Below are positions 60,835 through 64,000 of a DNA stretch of 64,000 bases, piece after piece (position 1 is the stretch's first letter; each line of letters starts with the position of its first letter). The DNA is taken from the NCBI RefSeq assembly GCF_030272615.1, contig NC_081406.1:217316997-217380996 (forward strand). The letters are read 5' to 3'. The translations under genes and the position numbers were made by a program. This DNA comes from Cryptomeria japonica (taxonomy: Eukaryota; Streptophyta; Pinopsida; Cupressales; Cupressaceae). The notes under the pieces were generated by a model. That model made no database searches, was not told the DNA's origin, and saw only the letters and a program-made list of their open reading frames with translations.

Positions 60835-62332
60835 TGTTGGAAGTGGATTGACTCTGAGAGGGGGGGGTGAATCAAAGTCAATAATCAATTTAACTCTCTT
60901 TAATTTTTTCTTACTTTGGAAAACTCTTTTAACACACATATGACACCCTAACTTGTATCGAAGCATGCATTTCTGATTAAACAATATATATAATTGAGTA
61001 ATCTTGATATGCTTCTTATTGAACTTGTCAAAGCATCAAATTATGACTGGTAGAATTAATTAAAAAACAATGTGACCAGCATAGAGAATTAAAATTTTGT
61101 AGAACAACAATGAAGCATAAATAAATGTATCAGAGCATTCATCTAATGGAACACATAAAGTGGATTAGCACACAACACAGATTTTCATGAGTGGAAAACC
61201 CTCTTGGGGTAGAAAAACCACTCAATAAAAGAATATTTTATTATCTCAAGAAGCACCCACTCCTTACACTGTATTTAGAAGTCTCAAACTTCAAGGAGCA
61301 CCGACCCCTATGTCACAAATGATATCAAGAAAATATCTCCAATTACGAGCACTGATAAATTCAGAAGTGCATCATATTATGCAACTCTCAACTTCTCAAT
61401 CACTGAACAAGATTAATACAAAAGATGGTCTATCACCGCCATCTCTATTTTTATTTTTTTTGTTACACCTTGTTATATTCAAGAGATCTATCCTTCATCA
61501 AACAAAACCAACTAACAAAACTTCTTCCTTGACCACGCTCCAAAATCAGGTTCCCAAACTGTAATATGGGTTTTATAGAACTAATCACAACCGGAATAAA
61601 ACTGTTTTGTGTGTTCATCCTTGAGTAGGGTTACCAAACCCTAACTTAGGTTGGAGTTAATAAAAATTTATCACCAAAATAAATGTACTGCATAGGATCT
61701 CTTTAGAAATACTTCTTTCCTTTTCCCAATTTTTGTTTCAAAAAAAAATTACTTGTGATTATTTCTTTGGAAGAATATAGTAGCAAGAAAGATATTTTTA
61801 ATCTTTGCATTTTTGATAACTAGAAAAATACTCGGGACCATCTTTTTCATTTTTTTTAAAAATAGAAGAGTAAACACTTTTATCTTTCTATTTTTTTTTC
61901 TTCTTTCACTTCCATTTTACTTTTTACCCTTCATGGTTTGACAAGAGAAAACACTTTTATCTTTCTTTCTTTTTTTCTTTCACTTCCTTTTTTACTTTTT
62001 ACCCCTCACGATTTCACAAAACATACTGCAAAAATAACAATTTGACAATTTGATGCTAAAACAATTGCGAGAAATCCCCACAAAATTAGCCATAAAATAT
62101 TACAATCTGAAGCATTCATACCTGTAGATTATTAAATCAAAAAATACCACAATGCGAATTTGAAGAACCACTGGTCACTGAACCTACCTTCTTCTCTTCC
62201 ACAAAAAGTTTCACTATCAATGAATACCAAAAATTAATCTGCTTACACCTGTCCACTATTCATAGAGATAAAGCTATATAGTCACCAAAACCTTTTTGTC
62301 ATCAAGGACAATGCAGCATAACAAAGGTAATA
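60835..62332 (-). repeat. 5' LTR of SIRE-like copia (right on plus strand)
   Basis: 1498 bp, aligning end to end with 54241-55737. Its outer terminus reads ...TAATA on the plus strand where the other LTR has ...TAACA, so one terminal base has changed. GCCTC follows. As the 5' LTR it should hold the element promoter, but I could not place a TATA box with confidence. Confidence 0.95.
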
Positions 62333-62337
62333 GCCTC

Positions 62338-64000
62338 AAGGGCTAAAATATCTATAGCCAAATCCATTCTTTTGGGTTGTGAAGATAAACCCCCTTATGA
62401 TTCAGTAAGTATGGCTATCAGTGAAGTGGTCCATCTAAACAAGTAAGGTATCTAGGCATTCCTTTCATTGTTAATCCATGCTAAAGTAAATGTGGTCATG
62501 GATCAAAGGGAAACTAGAGAGCAAGTTGGACAAATAGAATAAATAGTATCTGTCATTAGTGGGAAAAATTCAAGTATGTCAGAAGATAGTATCCTCTTAT
62601 TGCTTATACTATGCCTATGTTTGGATGTTTAGTAACTGCTAGATTAATGATATTCAAAAATATATTAGGAACTTCTTATGGTTTTATGGTAGAGCTAACA
62701 AGAAGCAACACTCGGTTAAATGGAATTGGTGTTGTCTAAGTAAAATGTTGGGTGGTGTAGGGCTAAAAGATCTCAAGATGCATGGGATTGCTCTAGCCAC
62801 AAAATGGATTTTCCATGCTCTAGAAGGTGATGAACCATGTAAGGCTCTTACTAGAAATAACATTAGGATTTTTGTCTTAAAGCAAGCATGACTATAAAAT
62901 GCTCCCTTATAGTGATCTTATCACTAGCAACTTCCTTGTCTCCCCGTCTAGTTCTAATGTGTTCTAGGCATTATGGAAAGCATGGGAATTCTTTAGACAC
63001 CTGAATACTAATAATAGGATTCTCAGTAATAAAAAAATTGTATGTGGAGAAAGGTATATCTAGTTGAACTTGTTCGAGAACGATAGGCCTCTTGCAGTCA
63101 TCCAAGGATTCTCTCCTAAGAGCTAGTTTCTTAAAGGTATTTGTTGCTTTAATAATATTATTACTAACGGTAATTTTAATTCTTGGTTTGAAGTCAGCTA
63201 GAGATATCATTTGCCCCCTTTCAATTGGAGGACATATTCTATGTTGAGGGAGGCTTGTCTCTACCTTCAACTCCCCAATCCGTGTGAGGAGATTAAAGAT
63301 AGATACGGATCCTAAACCTAGGTGGATAGTTCCCTACTCATGGATACCAAAGCTAAAATTGTTAATGATGCTTTATGTTCTAATTCTGATTTGATTATTC
63401 ATGTAAACTTGGTGTGTCACTTGAGTTGCAGTAATGATGAATGGTAGAAAGTCTTCACCCTGCTATGGGATAGTAGCATTACACCTAAGAAGAAAGGCTT
63501 AAAATGGTTGTTTAATCTTCATAGAGTTCCTATTAAGGTTAAACAACATGATATTGATGTTTGTAATATTTGTAGGGCTGTTGATACTACTATGCATATC
63601 TTTTTTGATTTTATTATTGCTAAGGAAATAAAAAATGATTAATTTTGCTAATGGTTTAAATTATCACGATATTATATTTGGTTACATTAAAGGCATTAAG
63701 AAAGATAGTAATCTCTTTTGGTTTCTTTTATCTTGTGAAACACTTTGGACTATTTGGAAAATTAGAAATAAGGAAAGGTATCAAGGAAAGGATAACTTGT
63801 TTATTGAGTCTAAGGAGACTCATTATTCATTATGTTGATGTGTAGGTGTCCATTGTGTTAAGACTTGTAGTGGAGAAGCTTGAGAGGTTTATAGAAGACG
63901 ACACTTCAAGGGTCTACCTCTTCAAGCTGTCACATGGCTATACCTAGTCCAAGTTCAACATTCAAAGATCCCCCTTTGTCAATGCACCAGATATTTTCAT
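62338..64000 (+). mobile_element. Decayed LINE on plus strand, 3' part
   Basis: Resumes the RT exactly after the GCCTC duplication ('AKISIAKS' type post-RT segment), then passes through scattered blocks to a zf-RVT-like region near 63440-63620 ('PKKKGLKWLFNLHRVPIK', 'CNICRAVDTTMHIFF'). A frame at 63635-63838 with 'CETLWTIWKIRNKERYQGK' is the usual downstream segment. No poly(A) tail or target duplication is seen before the window ends, so the element probably runs on. Confidence 0.75.

Larger units (their letters stand above)
54241..62332 (-). mobile_element. SIRE/Maximus-like Ty1/copia retrotransposon, nearly intact
   Basis: 8092 bp with 1.5-kb LTRs at both ends, gag-pol in a single minus-strand frame, a tRNA-iMet primer site and a polypurine tract. 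It is flanked by the 5-bp duplication GCCTC (54236-54240 and 62333-62337). By eye the LTRs differ at about two dozen positions. The LTR edge 'tgagaggggggggtgaatca' is typical of this plant lineage. Three in-frame TAG codons are the only visible coding lesions. It interrupts the decayed LINE, so it is the younger of the two. Confidence 0.95.

Noticed and set aside
55987-62332. Endogenous pararetrovirus or other viral insertion
   Set aside because: Domain order (protease, integrase, RT, RNase H), LTRs and tRNA-iMet primer site are those of Ty1/copia; no movement or coat protein motifs are present.

Overview
The window looks like intergenic heterochromatin from a large, repeat-rich plant nuclear genome. 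The evidence is plant-type retroelements (a SIRE/Maximus-like Ty1/copia, L1-type LINEs one of which carries a plant-style RNase H, tRNA-iMet primer-binding sites), two broken GRAS-family fragments, strong AT richness and long microsatellite fields. A gymnosperm is a reasonable guess from the repeat style, but this is inference only. I see no intact cellular gene, no rRNA or tRNA gene and no CRISPR array. Long Ser/Leu-, Arg/Glu- and His-rich open frames over microsatellites are not genes.

Layout. 1-6836: the end of a dispersed segment ('A'), then a conserved leader, a 1.3-kb GA/GATA core and a conserved trailer, then AT-rich DNA with local tandem repeats. 6842-13298: a non-autonomous copia-like LTR element with a gypsy-like gag-protease-only element nested inside its gag. 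14080-18990: segment A1 (GRAS pseudogene, minus strand) fused at base 16079 to segment B1 (leader + GA core + trailer + second leader + GGTGAT repeat). 19031-19088: a perfect 22-bp foldback. 19545-20470: a decayed gypsy reverse transcriptase. 21967-23860: a dispersed repeat, then an inverted leader/CT core interrupted by a 994-bp TIR transposon. 24110-26282: segment A2 (second GRAS pseudogene, containing an inverted duplication of its own coding sequence), ending exactly at a 140-bp MITE. 26595-30720: 4.1 kb of degenerate TTAGGG-type telomere-like DNA with higher-order repeats. 31033-37600: an L1 LINE on the minus strand. 39930-42762: segment B2, a second copy of B1, followed by another GA field. 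44458-44820 and 47675-48049: two related TRIM elements, each with perfect 5-bp target duplications. 49760-64000: a decayed plus-strand LINE split by an 8.1-kb SIRE-like copia (54241-62332), flanked by the target duplication GCCTC.

The strongest structural results are the exactly bounded nested insertions, the two complete TRIMs, the six-copy leader/GA-core/trailer family, and the mosaic junction at 16079 where one side matches 24-26 kb and the other matches 40-42 kb. The most unusual candidate signal is the foldback inside the second GRAS pseudogene, the kind of inverted gene-fragment duplication proposed as a source of MIRNA or siRNA loci. All homology statements were made by eye; coordinates of element ends marked by target duplications are exact, others are approximate.
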